Below, piece by piece: positions 10,743 through 19,847 of a stretch of 60,347 nt of DNA. The stretch is from an uncultured Pseudomonadota bacterium (GTDB lineage Bacteria; Myxococcota_A; UBA796; SXON01). The stretch spans positions 1 through 60,347 of the forward strand of contig CAIQVJ010000081.1 of assembly GCA_903875225.1 (NCBI GenBank), read 5' to 3'. The translations under genes were made by a program, and so were the position numbers. The notes beneath the pieces were generated by a model, which searched no databases, was not told the origin of the DNA, and worked only from the letters and a program-made list of their open reading frames with translations. Numbering within the stretch: the stretch's first letter is position 1; each line of letters begins with the position of its first letter.

Positions 10743-11438
10743 CTATCGGCCGCAGCGCTCACGAATGCGCTTGTCCAACGCCCGATAGACCTCCGACTCG
10801 CCCTGAAGGCGGCCAAGGTGCAGCGCAACGGTGGCAACATCCCCGCGCGCGGCCGGGCCGGTGATGGCAGCACCGCCGTGGGCCGCCGCCCGGACGAGGC
10901 TCTCGAGCGCAAGCGGGAGCAGCAGCTCCGCAGCAGGGGGGTCCACGCTGGAGCGCCCGCGGTCCAGCACGGCAACCGCATCGAGGAAGAGCGCGGCGAT
11001 GTGTCCAGACACCATCGAGGCCGCGGCGTGCCAGGCCACAGGGTCGACGTCCTCCACGCAGACCATCCCGAGCGCGCCAGCCAGCACGCGGGCCACGGCC
11101 CGCGCCGGCTCCGCGCCATCCACCCGGGCGCCGACACCCGCGAGGTTCGGCAGCCCGAGCTCCGGCCCGGGGAACGTCATCAGAGGGTGCAGCACGCCGC
11201 CGAGCGGGTGGTGCAGCACCTCCGGCCCCAGGGCGCCCGCCGCGTGGAGGACGATCCGGTCGTGGGGCACCCGGGCGGCAACCTCGGGCAGCGCGGCGTC
11301 GCGCACCACCAGCCAGTACACATCCGCCTCGGGGAGCGGCTCGCCCCGCCTCACGAGCGTCGCGGGGATCCCCGCCGCAGGCAGGAGCACCGCGAGACTG
11401 CGTCCAAGTCGACCCGCACCGATGAGAGCTACGTGCAT
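10743..11438 (-). CDS. Rossmann-like/DUF2520 domain protein
   Basis: The 231-residue protein starts with a dinucleotide-binding fold (VALIGAGRLGRSLA, residues 3-16) and continues into a DUF2520 helical domain with the characteristic HPLMTFPG and ITGPAARGD stretches. Family members resemble ketopantoate or pyrroline-carboxylate reductases, but their reaction is not established. Use of NAD(P)H is inferred from the glycine motif. It is convergent with the small gene before it (3 bp apart) and divergent from the carboxylase-like gene (29 bp between starts), so it may share a regulatory region with the degenerate-enzyme row that follows. Confidence 0.85.
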   Translation of the reverse strand: MHVALIGAGRLGRSLAVLLPAAGIPATLVRRGEPLPEADVYWLVVRDAALPEVAARVPHDRIVLHAAGALGPEVLHHPLGGVLHPLMTFPGPELGLPNLAGVGARVDGAEPARAVARVLAGALGMVCVEDVDPVAWHAAASMVSGHIAALFLDAVAVLDRGRSSVDPPAAELLLPLALESLVRAAAHGGAAITGPAARGDVATVALHLGRLQGESEVYRALDKRIRERCGR

Positions 11439-11467
11439 GTGGCGCTCCTACCGCGCTACGTTGACAC

Positions 11468-12496
11468 ATGCCTGAACGCGCCCCGCGCCGCAACCTCCAA
11501 CGCGTGCTGGCGGCCTGCACCGGCGGGGACGCCGCCGTGATCGTCCGCTCCGTGCAGGCGATGGGCCTCGAGGTGATCGCCGCGTTCGACGAGAGCAGCG
11601 CGGATGCGCCGTGGGTCGCGGGTGCTGACTGGGACGCACCGCTGTTGGCCCGCGACGCGGACGACGACCCCTGGTCCGACCCCCAACGCCTCGTGTCTGC
11701 AGCTCTGGACGCCGGCGCAGACGCGCTCCACCCCGGCGCGGGGAGCACTGCCGCCTCGGCGCCCCTCGCGCGGCTGACCACCGCGAGCGGACTGGCCTGG
11801 CTGGGGGTGCAGGCGGAATTGCTCGAGACCTGGGCCACTGCGGTCCCCGCCGCGGCTGCGGCCACCGGGATCGGGCTTCGAACTCCCGAAGATGGTCGTC
11901 CACCGACCGATTCGGGCGTACGCGTGGGCGTGCTCGGGGATGGACAGGGGGCCATCCTGCTCGGCCAGCAGCGCCTGCTCACCGCCGGTCTCGCGGAGGT
12001 CGGGCCCTGCCCGGAGCCGCTCGCACGCGCCGCGATCACGCTTGCGGTCGCGCTTCGGCTGCGGGGGCTCGCCAGCTTCGACCTGCAGGCAGAGGCCGGC
12101 GGCCGGGTGATCCTGCAGGGGGCGCACCCGTCGCTCTCGGGGTGGTTCATGTTCGACGAGGCGCTCGGCGCCGATCTCGTCGCTGCGCAGATCCAGCTGG
12201 CGTCCGGAGAGGCCCTGTGCTGGGAGACCGAACGGCCCGAGGTCCGCCCCACCGTCGCCGCGGTGGTGCGCAGCGTGGCCGACTGCGAGTGGGTCGACCC
12301 CGGTCCGCTCGACGGCGCGACCTGCCTCGCCGCCTCCGGCCCGGTCGCGAGGAGCACGCCGCTCCTCCTGATCGCACGATCTGCGCCTACCCTCCTCGCT
12401 GCGCGTGTGCAGCTTGGCGAAGCACTGCGAGCGTGTCCCCTGCCCCATACCAACGCCCCTGCGCTCCGCGCGCGCCTCTTCTCGGACCCCGCGTGA
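11468..12496 (+). CDS. Degenerate biotin-carboxylase-like protein
   Basis: The 342-residue protein follows the layout of a biotin carboxylase while lacking its catalytic residues. Residues 12-33 (VLAACTGGDAAVIVRSVQAM) correspond to the family's NRGEIA-containing first strand and helix. GADALHPGAGSTAAS (83-97) matches the usual GADAIHPGYGFLSEN, and LIARSAPTLLAARVQLGEAL near the end matches the C-terminal domain. The glycine-rich ATP-lid region is missing, which makes the protein about 100 residues shorter than normal. The ExNxR motif that binds bicarbonate and biotin is replaced by QGAHPSLSGW. It is therefore probably not a working carboxylase; a regulatory, scaffold or changed ATP-grasp role is inference. 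Its stop overlaps the start of the next gene (TGATG). Confidence 0.7.
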   Translation: MPERAPRRNLQRVLAACTGGDAAVIVRSVQAMGLEVIAAFDESSADAPWVAGADWDAPLLARDADDDPWSDPQRLVSAALDAGADALHPGAGSTAASAPLARLTTASGLAWLGVQAELLETWATAVPAAAAATGIGLRTPEDGRPPTDSGVRVGVLGDGQGAILLGQQRLLTAGLAEVGPCPEPLARAAITLAVALRLRGLASFDLQAEAGGRVILQGAHPSLSGWFMFDEALGADLVAAQIQLASGEALCWETERPEVRPTVAAVVRSVADCEWVDPGPLDGATCLAASGPVARSTPLLLIARSAPTLLAARVQLGEALRACPLPHTNAPALRARLFSDPA

Positions 12497-13320
12497 TGCC
12501 CGGAATGCGGGTGCCGCTCGGTCACATCGAACTCCCGGGCGGAGACGCCGTGGCCGTGAGCGGCGAGGGCTTCGGGCCCCTCTCCGGGCGCCCCGCCATC
12601 GTGCTCGCCGGTCTGCACGGCGACGCTGCGGAGGGCGTAGCCGCTGCGCTGGCACTCTCGGCGCTATGGCGAAGGAGCCCCCCCGCCCGTCCCGTCCTGC
12701 TCTTCGGCTGCCTGAACCCCCTCGCCGTCCTCCATGGTTCCCACCGCTGGCCGGGCCTGGACGTGGATTTCGCCTCGCGCCTCCCTGGCGACGCCGAGGG
12801 GCACCCACCCGATCGCATAGCCGCAGCGCTGTTCGAGCACATCCGTGGCGCCGAACGGGTGATCGAGCTCGGAGCCCCGGACCCGGGGCTCTGGGAGTGC
12901 GTCCACGCCGAGGCCTGGGACGACACCCCGATGCCCGATCTGCCGATCCCCTGCGTCCGGTACGCCGAGCGCGCCGAACCTGGCTCTCCTGGCGCATGGG
13001 GAGCCCTGCGCCTTCGCGGGGGCCGAACGGGGCGGGTGCACCCGGACGGGGTCAACACGCTCACCGGCGCCGTGCTCTCGTGGCTCGACGGGTCTGGCTC
13101 GGTCCAGCCCACCGCAGCCGTGCACGTCGCGCGTGCGGAGACAGCTGGCATCTTCACTCCGCGGAACCGGCCGGGTGGAAGGGTGGAGCCCGGCGACCTC
13201 CTCGGTGAGCTGGGCGGGGAGCCCGTCCTCTCCACCGTGGCGGGCATCCTCCTTGCCCTTCGCGACAAGCCAACCGCCCATGTCGGGTCTGCCCTGGCAC
13301 GCATCCTGGGGTCGACATGA
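12496..13320 (+). CDS. Aspartoacylase/succinylglutamate desuccinylase-like protein, copy 1 (degenerate metal site)
   Basis: The 274-residue protein has the architecture of the AstE/ASPA branch of M14 zinc hydrolases: a catalytic-like domain and a C-terminal barrel-sandwich-like domain (GGRVEPGDLLGEL onward). At the first zinc motif (family HxxE) it reads GLHGDA, keeping H41 but replacing the Glu with A44. The usual DxNRxFPG substrate motif appears as DFASRLPG, with Asn and Arg shifted or lost. The later Asp-x-His ligand region reads VIELGA, without His. It is therefore unlikely to hold zinc in the normal way alone. The ATG at 12496 overlaps the stop of the preceding gene and the stop overlaps the next start (ATGA), so the three are translationally coupled. 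Confidence 0.72.
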   Translation: MPGMRVPLGHIELPGGDAVAVSGEGFGPLSGRPAIVLAGLHGDAAEGVAAALALSALWRRSPPARPVLLFGCLNPLAVLHGSHRWPGLDVDFASRLPGDAEGHPPDRIAAALFEHIRGAERVIELGAPDPGLWECVHAEAWDDTPMPDLPIPCVRYAERAEPGSPGAWGALRLRGGRTGRVHPDGVNTLTGAVLSWLDGSGSVQPTAAVHVARAETAGIFTPRNRPGGRVEPGDLLGELGGEPVLSTVAGILLALRDKPTAHVGSALARILGST

Positions 13321-14198
13321 AGTCCACGGTCTTCGAGCTCCCGCTCCCCCTTCGCCCCCCCTACCGGCTCCAGCGGCTCACGTATGGCTCGGGGGCACCG
13401 CAGGTGAGCGTCGTCGCGGGGATCGACGGCGACGAGGTCACCGCCATGCACGCCGTCAACCTCGTCTCGGGGGCGCTCGGCGTGCAGCGCCCCTCCGGGG
13501 CGGTGTTCCTCCTCCCGTGCGTCAACACGCCGGGGGCCGAGACGGCCGAGAAGACCTTCCTCGGCGAGGAGCTCGACGCCGCCTTCGGGAGCACGGACGA
13601 CTCCCCCGCGCGGCGAGTGGCGCTGGCGGTGCTCGGCGCCACCGAGGGCGAGCTCTGCATCGAGGTCCAGACCGGAAACCGGATGACCGAGGAGTGCGCA
13701 CACGCGCGGGCACCGATCTACGGGCGCGCGCTCGAAGCGGCCCGGGCGAGCGGTCTCCCGATCGTGTGGAAGCGCTCCGCGCGCCACTTCGACGCCGGGC
13801 TGATGGGCGCGTGGCGAGCAGAAGCCCGGCCTGCGCTCACGCTCCGTGGCGGGAGAGCGGGCGTGCTGGAGTGCGAGCCCGCCCGACTGCTGGCGCAGGG
13901 GCTCCTGCGCATCCTGGAGTCCCGCGGTCTGATGCCGGGCGGGGCCACCGCCCCCGGGCTCGTGCTCGAGACCGATCAGGTCGACGAGTACCGCTCCACG
14001 ATGGCGGGCTTCTTCGCGCCGGAGGTGCACGCGGGAGAGCGGGTGCGCGCGGGCGCGGTCCTGGGCGTGGTCCGCACGCCGATCGGGGGCGACACGGTGG
14101 AGGAAGTGCGGATCAAGCGACCCGGGATCGTGCTCTCGGCCCGGGTGTACCCGTTGGTCAACGCCCGTGAGCTGCTGGTGCGGATCGCGGTCGGGTAG
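13317..14198 (+). CDS. Aspartoacylase/succinylglutamate desuccinylase-like protein, copy 2 (degenerate metal site)
   Basis: This 293-residue relative of the preceding protein has the opposite loss at the first zinc motif: GIDGDE keeps E40 but has D37 where the family has His. The NP motif is VNTPGA, the DxNRxFPG motif is absent (ELDAAFGS), and the third ligand region reads CIEVQTG. The helix LLAQGLLRILESRGLM and the C-terminal sandwich domain (FFAPEVHAGERVRAGAVLG to the end) are well preserved, so the fold is under selection even though the active site is not canonical. The ATG overlaps the previous stop by ATGA. Overlapping synthesis and complementary losses suggest that the two copies may act together, which is inference. 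Confidence 0.72.
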   Translation: MKSTVFELPLPLRPPYRLQRLTYGSGAPQVSVVAGIDGDEVTAMHAVNLVSGALGVQRPSGAVFLLPCVNTPGAETAEKTFLGEELDAAFGSTDDSPARRVALAVLGATEGELCIEVQTGNRMTEECAHARAPIYGRALEAARASGLPIVWKRSARHFDAGLMGAWRAEARPALTLRGGRAGVLECEPARLLAQGLLRILESRGLMPGGATAPGLVLETDQVDEYRSTMAGFFAPEVHAGERVRAGAVLGVVRTPIGGDTVEEVRIKRPGIVLSARVYPLVNARELLVRIAVG

Positions 14199-14218
14199 GG
14201 CGGCCGCCGTGCCCCGTG

Positions 14219-14236
14219 GCGGGCTTCCCGGCCCGC
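14219..14236. terminator. GC-rich hairpin between convergent genes
   Basis: GCGGGC and GCCCGC form a 6-bp stem around a 6-base loop between the convergent ends of the aspartoacylase-like and antiporter genes. No T-run follows on either strand, so it is only a weak terminator candidate. Confidence 0.25.
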
Positions 14237-14270
14237 GGCCCACCGGCCGTGTGCCATCGCCGTGCCGCCA

Positions 14271-16232
14271 TCACGCTCCCCTCACCGCCAGCAGCGTGGT
14301 CCCGATGCCGGTCGCCAGCCGCTCCCGGTGCCAGGGGGTCGGCGCCGGGTCGAGGTCCCACGCGGCCGTCATGCCCACGACCACCAGATCGTAGCCCCGC
14401 TCGGCCTCGGTGAGCAGGCCCTGGGTCTGGTCTTCGTCCCCCCGCGGCGACCACGGCGTCACCGAGACACCGGCCGCTTCGAGCTGCCGCGCGACGGCCG
14501 CTGCGGCCTGACCATCCGGGCTCGTGTCCACCGCCAGGAGCACGCGGTCAACGGCGACGAGCCCCCGGTCGATCAACACCCCCACCGGGCAATCCGCCAG
14601 CGCCACGACCTCGGCGACGACGCCCCCGAGCACCGTTCGCTGAAGCAACGGCCGGTGCGAGCCCAGGAGCACCAGCTCCACGCCCTCGGCCTCCGCGACC
14701 CGGCAGATGTCCCGCGCGGGCTTGGCGGAGGGGAAGCTCTGGCTCTTCACCTCCACACCCAGCTCGGCGGCGCGCTCCTCCACGGCGAGCAGGGCTCCCT
14801 GTACCTCCAGGGGGGTCTCCGCCGAGAGGTAGTGCGAGGGCTTGTCGACCGGGAGGAGCCGCAGGGCGAGCAGCGTGCGCCCCCTGCCGCGGACCAGCCG
14901 CTCCGCCAGGGTGACCATCGCGCCCCCGATCGTAGGGTCGGAGATGCACAGGAGCACCGCGCTCTTCGGGGTGATCTCGGTCGGCGGGACCTGTGCGTTT
15001 CGCTCACGCAGGATCTGGGCGCGCGGGTACACCCACTCGAGCACCGGAGACGTGAGCACCGTCGTGGCGATCGCCATCACCACCATCATCGCAAAAAGCT
15101 CGGGGGAGATGACGCCGAGGTCGAGCCCGATGTTGAGCACCACCAACTGCATGAGCCCGCGGGTGTTCATGAGGATGCCGATGGCGCTCGACTCCCGCCA
15201 GGTGAGCCCAGAAGCGCGGGCGGCCACGAAGCTTCCGCCGAACTTGCCCAGGCAGGCGACGAGGATGATCACGCCACAGTCGGCCCACGCAGCGGTCGTG
15301 TTCATCAGCCCGATGTCCGTGCGCAGACCGCTGCAGGCGAAGAACACCGGCAGGAGCACCACGGTGACGATGTCTTCGAGCTTCTCGACGAGCGCCTCGG
15401 TGAACCCCGACTCACGGGGCATCACCACACCCATGAGGAACGCGCCGAACAGCGCGTGGATGCCGATCGTCTCGGTGATCGCGGCGCTTGCGAGCACCAG
15501 CAGGAACACGGCGGCGAGCAGCCCCTGCGAGGCGCCCTCCCGGGTCCGGGCGGCGATCCGGGCGAGCAGGGGGCGCACGAGCGTCACCACGGCGACGACG
15601 AAGATCACGGCGTAGAGCGTGGTCCTGAGCGCGGCGCCCAGCCCCTCCGAGCGGGCGACGGAGACGACGAAGGCGAGGATGCACCAGGCGGTGACGTCGT
15701 CGACGGCGGCGCAGGCGAGCGCCATGGCGCCGATCCGGGTGCGCAGCGCCTGCCTCTCGGCGAGGATGCGGGCGAGCACCGGGAACGCCGTGATGCTCAT
15801 CGCCACGCCGAGGAACAGCGCGAAGGGCAGGAACCGCACGCCGGCGGGCGCGAGCGTCTGGTAGAGCGGCCAGGCGAGCGCGATCCCCATCGCGAACGGC
15901 GCGACGATGCTGGTCTGGCTGATGACGACGGCGGCCCGTCCCAGGCCGCGGACCAGCCTGAGATCGAATTCGAGCCCGATCAGGAACATGAAGAGCACGA
16001 GCCCGAACTGCCCCACGGCCGTGAGCGCCGGGAGGGAGTCGGCGGCCCACAACGCCGACATCGCGCCCGGCCACACCGCCCCCAGCAGCGAGGGGCCGAG
16101 CGCGATGCCCGCGATCACCTGGGCGACGACCGCGGGCTGGCCGATGCGCCGGGCACCGAAGGCGAGCCCCTGCCCCACCACGATGATGACGATCATCTGG
16201 ATCAGGAGCGTGACGAGAGCGCTGGTGTGCAC
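14271..16232 (-). CDS. CPA2-type cation:proton antiporter with C-terminal USP-like domains
   Basis: A 653-residue inner-membrane transporter. Residues 1-410 contain about 12 transmembrane segments of the Na+(K+)/H+ exchanger fold: the GLEFDLRL stretch after helix 3, ITAFPVLARIL, the acidic pair in ACAAVDDVTAWC that carries protons in this family, and ILMNTRGLMQLVVLNI. MNTRGL is typical of the CHX/KefB-like branch. Residues 430-653 form two universal-stress-protein-like repeats (AVLLCISDPTIGGAM and VLLAVDTSPDGQA), suggesting gating by a nucleotide or second messenger, which is inference. The transported ion (K+ or Na+) cannot be told. Translation starts at GTG 16232. It stands alone, divergent from the next gene. 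Confidence 0.9.
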   Translation of the reverse strand: MHTSALVTLLIQMIVIIVVGQGLAFGARRIGQPAVVAQVIAGIALGPSLLGAVWPGAMSALWAADSLPALTAVGQFGLVLFMFLIGLEFDLRLVRGLGRAAVVISQTSIVAPFAMGIALAWPLYQTLAPAGVRFLPFALFLGVAMSITAFPVLARILAERQALRTRIGAMALACAAVDDVTAWCILAFVVSVARSEGLGAALRTTLYAVIFVVAVVTLVRPLLARIAARTREGASQGLLAAVFLLVLASAAITETIGIHALFGAFLMGVVMPRESGFTEALVEKLEDIVTVVLLPVFFACSGLRTDIGLMNTTAAWADCGVIILVACLGKFGGSFVAARASGLTWRESSAIGILMNTRGLMQLVVLNIGLDLGVISPELFAMMVVMAIATTVLTSPVLEWVYPRAQILRERNAQVPPTEITPKSAVLLCISDPTIGGAMVTLAERLVRGRGRTLLALRLLPVDKPSHYLSAETPLEVQGALLAVEERAAELGVEVKSQSFPSAKPARDICRVAEAEGVELVLLGSHRPLLQRTVLGGVVAEVVALADCPVGVLIDRGLVAVDRVLLAVDTSPDGQAAAAVARQLEAAGVSVTPWSPRGDEDQTQGLLTEAERGYDLVVVGMTAAWDLDPAPTPWHRERLATGIGTTLLAVRGA

Positions 16233-16276
16233 AGCGCGGGCTATCGTGAAACCCCTCCACCGGATACCCGGGACCC

Positions 16277-16861
16277 GTGCTGCAACTCGTGCTCCTGTTC
16301 GCCCTGAACGCGGCGCCTGCGGCGCCTCCGAACGCCAAGCCCGAGCCCGCGCCCGGTGACCAGCTGGTGCTCATCATGGACGACCACAACCCGCTCACGG
16401 GCGGGGGCGGCACGGGCCATGTGACCGGCACCATCGGGACGCTCGGCTTCGACGCCCGGGACGACGGGGTCCCACCCGACTTCGTGCTGGGCGACGGCAT
16501 CTACACGATCGTCGCGCGAGACCTCAAGGGCACGCTGGTGATCGAGATCGTCGCCAGGGGCATGCGGTGGTCGGGCAGCGCGGACTTCACGCAGGTGACC
16601 GCGCACGAGCCCCTCGCCGTGGAGCTTCAGCCAGACGGCACGTTCTTCGCCCACCGAGCCGTTCCAGGCGAGCGCCCGCCCAACCCCTCCGAGGTCACGC
16701 CGCCTGCCGGGCCCGACGCCGAGGCAGGACCCGCCGTACCGCTGCCCGCCGTACCGCTGCCCGCCGCAGGCACGACCCTGCTGATGAGCGGCGTGCTCGC
16801 GGTGCTGGGCCTCGTGGCGCTGGCCGCGCTCGCCCTCCGGATGACGCGCCGGAGGCGATAG
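16277..16861 (+). CDS. Exported protein with C-terminal membrane anchor
   Basis: A 194-residue protein of unknown family. It begins (GTG) with a short signal peptide (LVLLFALNAAPAAP). The central part (residues 30-120) is beta-rich and contains DFVLGDGIYTIVARDL, a pattern seen in extracellular Ig-like domains described as 'damage/choice-of-anchor' modules. A Pro/Ala linker (PAVPLPAVPLPA) precedes a C-terminal transmembrane helix with a basic RRRR end, topologically like a sorting or stop-transfer signal, though no known sorting motif is present. The main part is thus expected in the periplasm. Confidence 0.65.
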   Translation: MLQLVLLFALNAAPAAPPNAKPEPAPGDQLVLIMDDHNPLTGGGGTGHVTGTIGTLGFDARDDGVPPDFVLGDGIYTIVARDLKGTLVIEIVARGMRWSGSADFTQVTAHEPLAVELQPDGTFFAHRAVPGERPPNPSEVTPPAGPDAEAGPAVPLPAVPLPAAGTTLLMSGVLAVLGLVALAALALRMTRRRR

Positions 16862-16911
16862 CCCCTTGCCATCCGCACCAAACGTGGTGATGAACACCCT
16901 GGAGGTTTTCG

Positions 16912-17181
16912 ATGCCGATCTACGAGTACCGCTGCGAGTGCGGCAAGCACATGGACGTGCTGGTCCGCGGCGGGCGCGAGCCCACCACCTGCGACGAGGC
17001 AGGTGAGGCCAGCAACTACTGCATGAAGGAGGGCAGGCTCACCCGCGCGGTCACCGCCGCGCACGTCGGCGGGGCCGTCCGCGACAACAGCGGCCCGGCG
17101 TACTGCTCCGAGACCGGCGCAGAACGGCCAGCCGGCGGGTGCGGGCACTGCGGGCAGAACCCGGGCTCTTGCGAGAGCTGA
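16912..17181 (+). CDS. FmdB-type zinc-ribbon protein
   Basis: An 89-residue small protein starting MPIYEYRCECGKHMDVL, the hallmark of FmdB-family putative regulators. The first Cys pair (C8, C10) is present. The second pair of the usual ribbon is altered, with a Cys-containing stretch (TCDEAGEASNYC) in its place, and another CGHCGQNPGSC cluster lies near the C-terminus. Members were proposed to regulate formamidase genes, but most have no tested role. It lies 51 bp downstream of the exported-protein gene with a GGAGG-like ribosome-binding site. Confidence 0.82.
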   Translation: MPIYEYRCECGKHMDVLVRGGREPTTCDEAGEASNYCMKEGRLTRAVTAAHVGGAVRDNSGPAYCSETGAERPAGGCGHCGQNPGSCES

Positions 17182-17322
17182 TCGGCGGCTGAGCGCGGGG
17201 GGGCTCGCGCCACGGCGCCCGCGCGGGTGCACTCCCAGCGGGGTGGACCCCCGCCGGATGCGAACGGCCGTCCCACGGCGGCCCCCACCCGGCGCAGGGC
17301 CGGGCGAGGCCGCCAACCGGGA

Positions 17323-18486
17323 CTAAAGCCCGAGGTAGGCCTTGACCTGCGGCACCATCTCCAGCTTCTCCCAGGGGAAGTGCGCACGGCCGAAGTGGCC
17401 GTAGGCAGCGGTCTCCTTGTAGATCGGGCGGAGCAGGTTGAGGTGCTTGATCAGGCCGGCCGGGCGGGTCGGGAAGATCTCGCGCACGCAGGCGATCACC
17501 TTCTCTTCGTCCACGTGAGCGGTGCCGAACGTCTCGACGTTCACGCTCACGGGCTCGGCGACGCCGATGGCGTACGCAAGCTGCACGAGCGCGCGGTCAC
17601 AGGCGCCTGCCGCCACGAGGTTCTTCGCGATGTAACGGCCCATGTACGCCGCAGAGCGGTCGACCTTGGAGGGATCCTTGCCCGAGAACGCGCCGCCGCC
17701 GTGGGCACCGTGGCCCCCGTAGGTGTCGACGATGATCTTGCGGCCGGTGAGGCCGGAGTCCCCCATCGGGCCGCCGACGACGAAGTTGCCGGTGGGGTTG
17801 ATGTAGTACTTCGTGCGCGCGTCGAGCAGCTCAGCGGGGAGCGAGTGCTTCACGAGCCCCTCGATGACCTGGTGCTGGATGTCGGAGTGCGAGCGGGGGT
17901 TGTGCTGCGTGGAGATGACGACAGCGTCGATGCGGGCGATCTTGCCGTCGCGGTACTCGATGGTCACCTGCGACTTGGAGTCCGGGCGAACCCAGGACCA
18001 GTCACCGTGCGTCTTGCGGAGGTGCGCGAGGTCGAACATCAGCTGGTGCGCGTACTGGATCGTCGCCGGCATGAGCTCCGGGGTCTCGTTGATCGCGTAC
18101 CCGAACATCATGCCCTGGTCGCCGGCCCCCTGCTCCTTGAAGAGCCCTTCGCCCTCGCTCACGCCCTGGGAGATGTCCGGGCTCTGCTGCTCGACAGCCA
18201 CGAGCACGGCGCAGGTGTTGCCGTCGAAACCCTTGTCGGAGTGGTCGAAGCCGATGTCGTTCACGGCCTTGCGGATGATCGGGGGGTAGTCGACTTTCGC
18301 GGTCGAGGTGATCTCGCCGGCGATCATCACGAACCCGGTCTTGACCGCCGTCTCGCACGCGACGCGGGCCCGGGGGTCCTGCGCGAGGATCGCGTCCAGC
18401 ACAGCGTCGGAGACCTGGTCGCACATCTTGTCGGGATGGCCTTCGCTGACGGACTCGGAGGTGAAGAGGTAGTTTTTGAGAGCCAT
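17323..18486 (-). CDS. metK: S-adenosylmethionine synthetase
   Basis: The enzyme makes S-adenosylmethionine from methionine and ATP in the cytoplasm. The 387-residue protein is full length. It begins with [20 protein letters not shown] (methionine and ATP site), and carries [12 protein letters not shown] and [19 protein letters not shown], the two PROSITE-type signatures of MetK, followed by the conserved end GHFGR. The ATG at 18484-18486 is chosen because upstream in-frame sequence does not belong to the family. It is convergent with the FmdB-type gene and preceded by a leader with a stem-loop (separate entry). Confidence 0.97.
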   Translation of the reverse strand: MALKNYLFTSESVSEGHPDKMCDQVSDAVLDAILAQDPRARVACETAVKTGFVMIAGEITSTAKVDYPPIIRKAVNDIGFDHSDKGFDGNTCAVLVAVEQQSPDISQGVSEGEGLFKEQGAGDQGMMFGYAINETPELMPATIQYAHQLMFDLAHLRKTHGDWSWVRPDSKSQVTIEYRDGKIARIDAVVISTQHNPRSHSDIQHQVIEGLVKHSLPAELLDARTKYYINPTGNFVVGGPMGDSGLTGRKIIVDTYGGHGAHGGGAFSGKDPSKVDRSAAYMGRYIAKNLVAAGACDRALVQLAYAIGVAEPVSVNVETFGTAHVDEEKVIACVREIFPTRPAGLIKHLNLLRPIYKETAAYGHFGRAHFPWEKLEMVPQVKAYLGL

Positions 18487-18522
18487 CGGGATGATACCTG
18501 GGGTTGTTAGGTTCGAGTTCCG

Positions 18523-18540
18523 CCGGTCAGGACCGACCGG
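18523..18540 (-). promoter_or_regulatory. Stem-loop in the metK leader
   Basis: CCGGTC and GACCGG form a 6-bp stem around AGGACC, 36 bases before the metK start. The inner GGTC-AG-GACC can pair instead, giving two mutually exclusive hairpins. metK genes are often controlled by SAM-binding leaders, but I could not fit this leader to a known SAM riboswitch class. Confidence 0.3.
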
Positions 18541-18733
18541 GCGAAAAGCAGAGCCGAGGGGGCGTGCGAATGTGCCCGACCGGAGGCCGATCGTCAAGGA
18601 GTACGACGCGCTGCGGGCCCTGATGGTGCACGCTGATACGGATTGTGCACAGGGGCCCCATGGTCCGTGCGCCCTGCCGACGGCTACAGCGGGGGACCGG
18701 GCGTCGCTTCGCCCGTGAGCGGCCGGCCATCCG

Positions 18734-19804
18734 CTACGGCACCGCGCTCACGGCCGCGACCCACCGGTCATCCATGATCGCGATCTGCTGCATGGTGGTG
18801 TACCCGCCGACGCCCACGCTGTGGATGCCATCGCCTGCGGTGATCCGGTAGAGGTTCATCTTGTTGTCGGCCGCCACGAAGCTCGACGAGAGCACCATCG
18901 TGGAGTCCATCGGCATCGGGTAGAGCCGCGCATCGTCACCGATCGTGATCTGGGTCGAGTCGCCCTGTCGATCCCACGAGGCCCCGCCGTCGACCGAGCG
19001 TTGGATGGTCCGCGTGCCGTCGGTCGCGTCGGTGATCGCGAAGATCACGTTGTCGTCAGCCGGTGACGTCACCGCGCGCAGCCCCGCGACGGGCCCGCTC
19101 TCGATGCCCACGAGCGTGGTGCTGATGTCCTCGAACGTCGCGCCGCCCGTGTGGCTGATGGCGAGCCCTTCCTCTCCGGCGATCACGACGACGTCGAGGT
19201 TCGTCGGGCTCACGCTCCCGCCCGAGGGCGAGAACGGGGGCGTGCCCGCGAGCGTCCAGGTGGCGCCGCCATCCTCGGAGGTCACGACTCCCCTGGTCTG
19301 GATCCCGCGCAGGCGGTTCGCGCCATCCCATGTCGGCGTGTCCACGAACGGCTGGCTGGTGTCGAAGGGCGTCCAACTGTCGCCGAGGTCGTCCGACCAT
19401 GCGCCGGAGCCGCTCGTTCGGTCGAATGCGTACACACGGTCCCCCGCGGCCACGAGCGCCCAATCCCCCCGAGCCGGCAAGCCACCGGCCTCCGTCCAGT
19501 TGCAGCCCGTGTCACTCGAGATGAGCACGTTGCCCCCGTACACCGCGGCCATGCCCGTCGGCCCGCCGACCGGCCCGGCGACGCCCGTGGTCTTCGTGGT
19601 CGTGGACGGCGCATCGGTCGGGGCGTGGAGCGTGTCACCCAGATCGTCGTACAACAGGATCCCCGTGGCGCCGCGAACACGCCCGCAAACGCCAGCAGTG
19701 TCGGAGTCGAAGGTGTGGCCCGAGGTGTCGCCCTTGCCCGTACAGGCAGAGACGAGCGCGAGCGAAAACATCGAGATGGGGAGGGCGAACGCACGAATGG
19801 ACAT
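18734..19804 (-). CDS. Lipoprotein with BNR/sialidase-type Asp-box repeats
   Basis: A 356-residue exported protein: the signal peptide ends in a lipobox (LALVSAC) followed by a short [11 protein letters not shown] linker. The rest contains four Asp-box motifs of the SxDxGxxW type ([32 protein letters not shown]) spaced along the chain, as in six- or seven-bladed beta-propellers of the sialidase/Ycf48/VPS10 superfamily. No sialidase catalytic residues are evident, so a binding or structural role at the cell surface is more likely. It is the sole gene of its unit, with the next minus-strand gene starting 43 bp upstream. Confidence 0.78.
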   Translation of the reverse strand: MSIRAFALPISMFSLALVSACTGKGDTSGHTFDSDTAGVCGRVRGATGILLYDDLGDTLHAPTDAPSTTTKTTGVAGPVGGPTGMAAVYGGNVLISSDTGCNWTEAGGLPARGDWALVAAGDRVYAFDRTSGSGAWSDDLGDSWTPFDTSQPFVDTPTWDGANRLRGIQTRGVVTSEDGGATWTLAGTPPFSPSGGSVSPTNLDVVVIAGEEGLAISHTGGATFEDISTTLVGIESGPVAGLRAVTSPADDNVIFAITDATDGTRTIQRSVDGGASWDRQGDSTQITIGDDARLYPMPMDSTMVLSSSFVAADNKMNLYRITAGDGIHSVGVGGYTTMQQIAIMDDRWVAAVSAVP

Positions 19805-19847
19805 GCGCGCGGACCTAACCCGAAGTTGTCCGGGAGCGGCGCTCCGT

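Noticed and set aside
11468..12496. Functional biotin carboxylase partner of the carboxyltransferase at 6.9-8.5 kb
   Set aside because: ATP-lid and ExNxR residues are absent and the genes are 3 kb apart in separate units.
18505..18540. tRNA-like T-arm (GGTTCGAGTTCC) before metK
   Set aside because: The bases around it do not form a T-stem and no acceptor, D or anticodon arm can be drawn.
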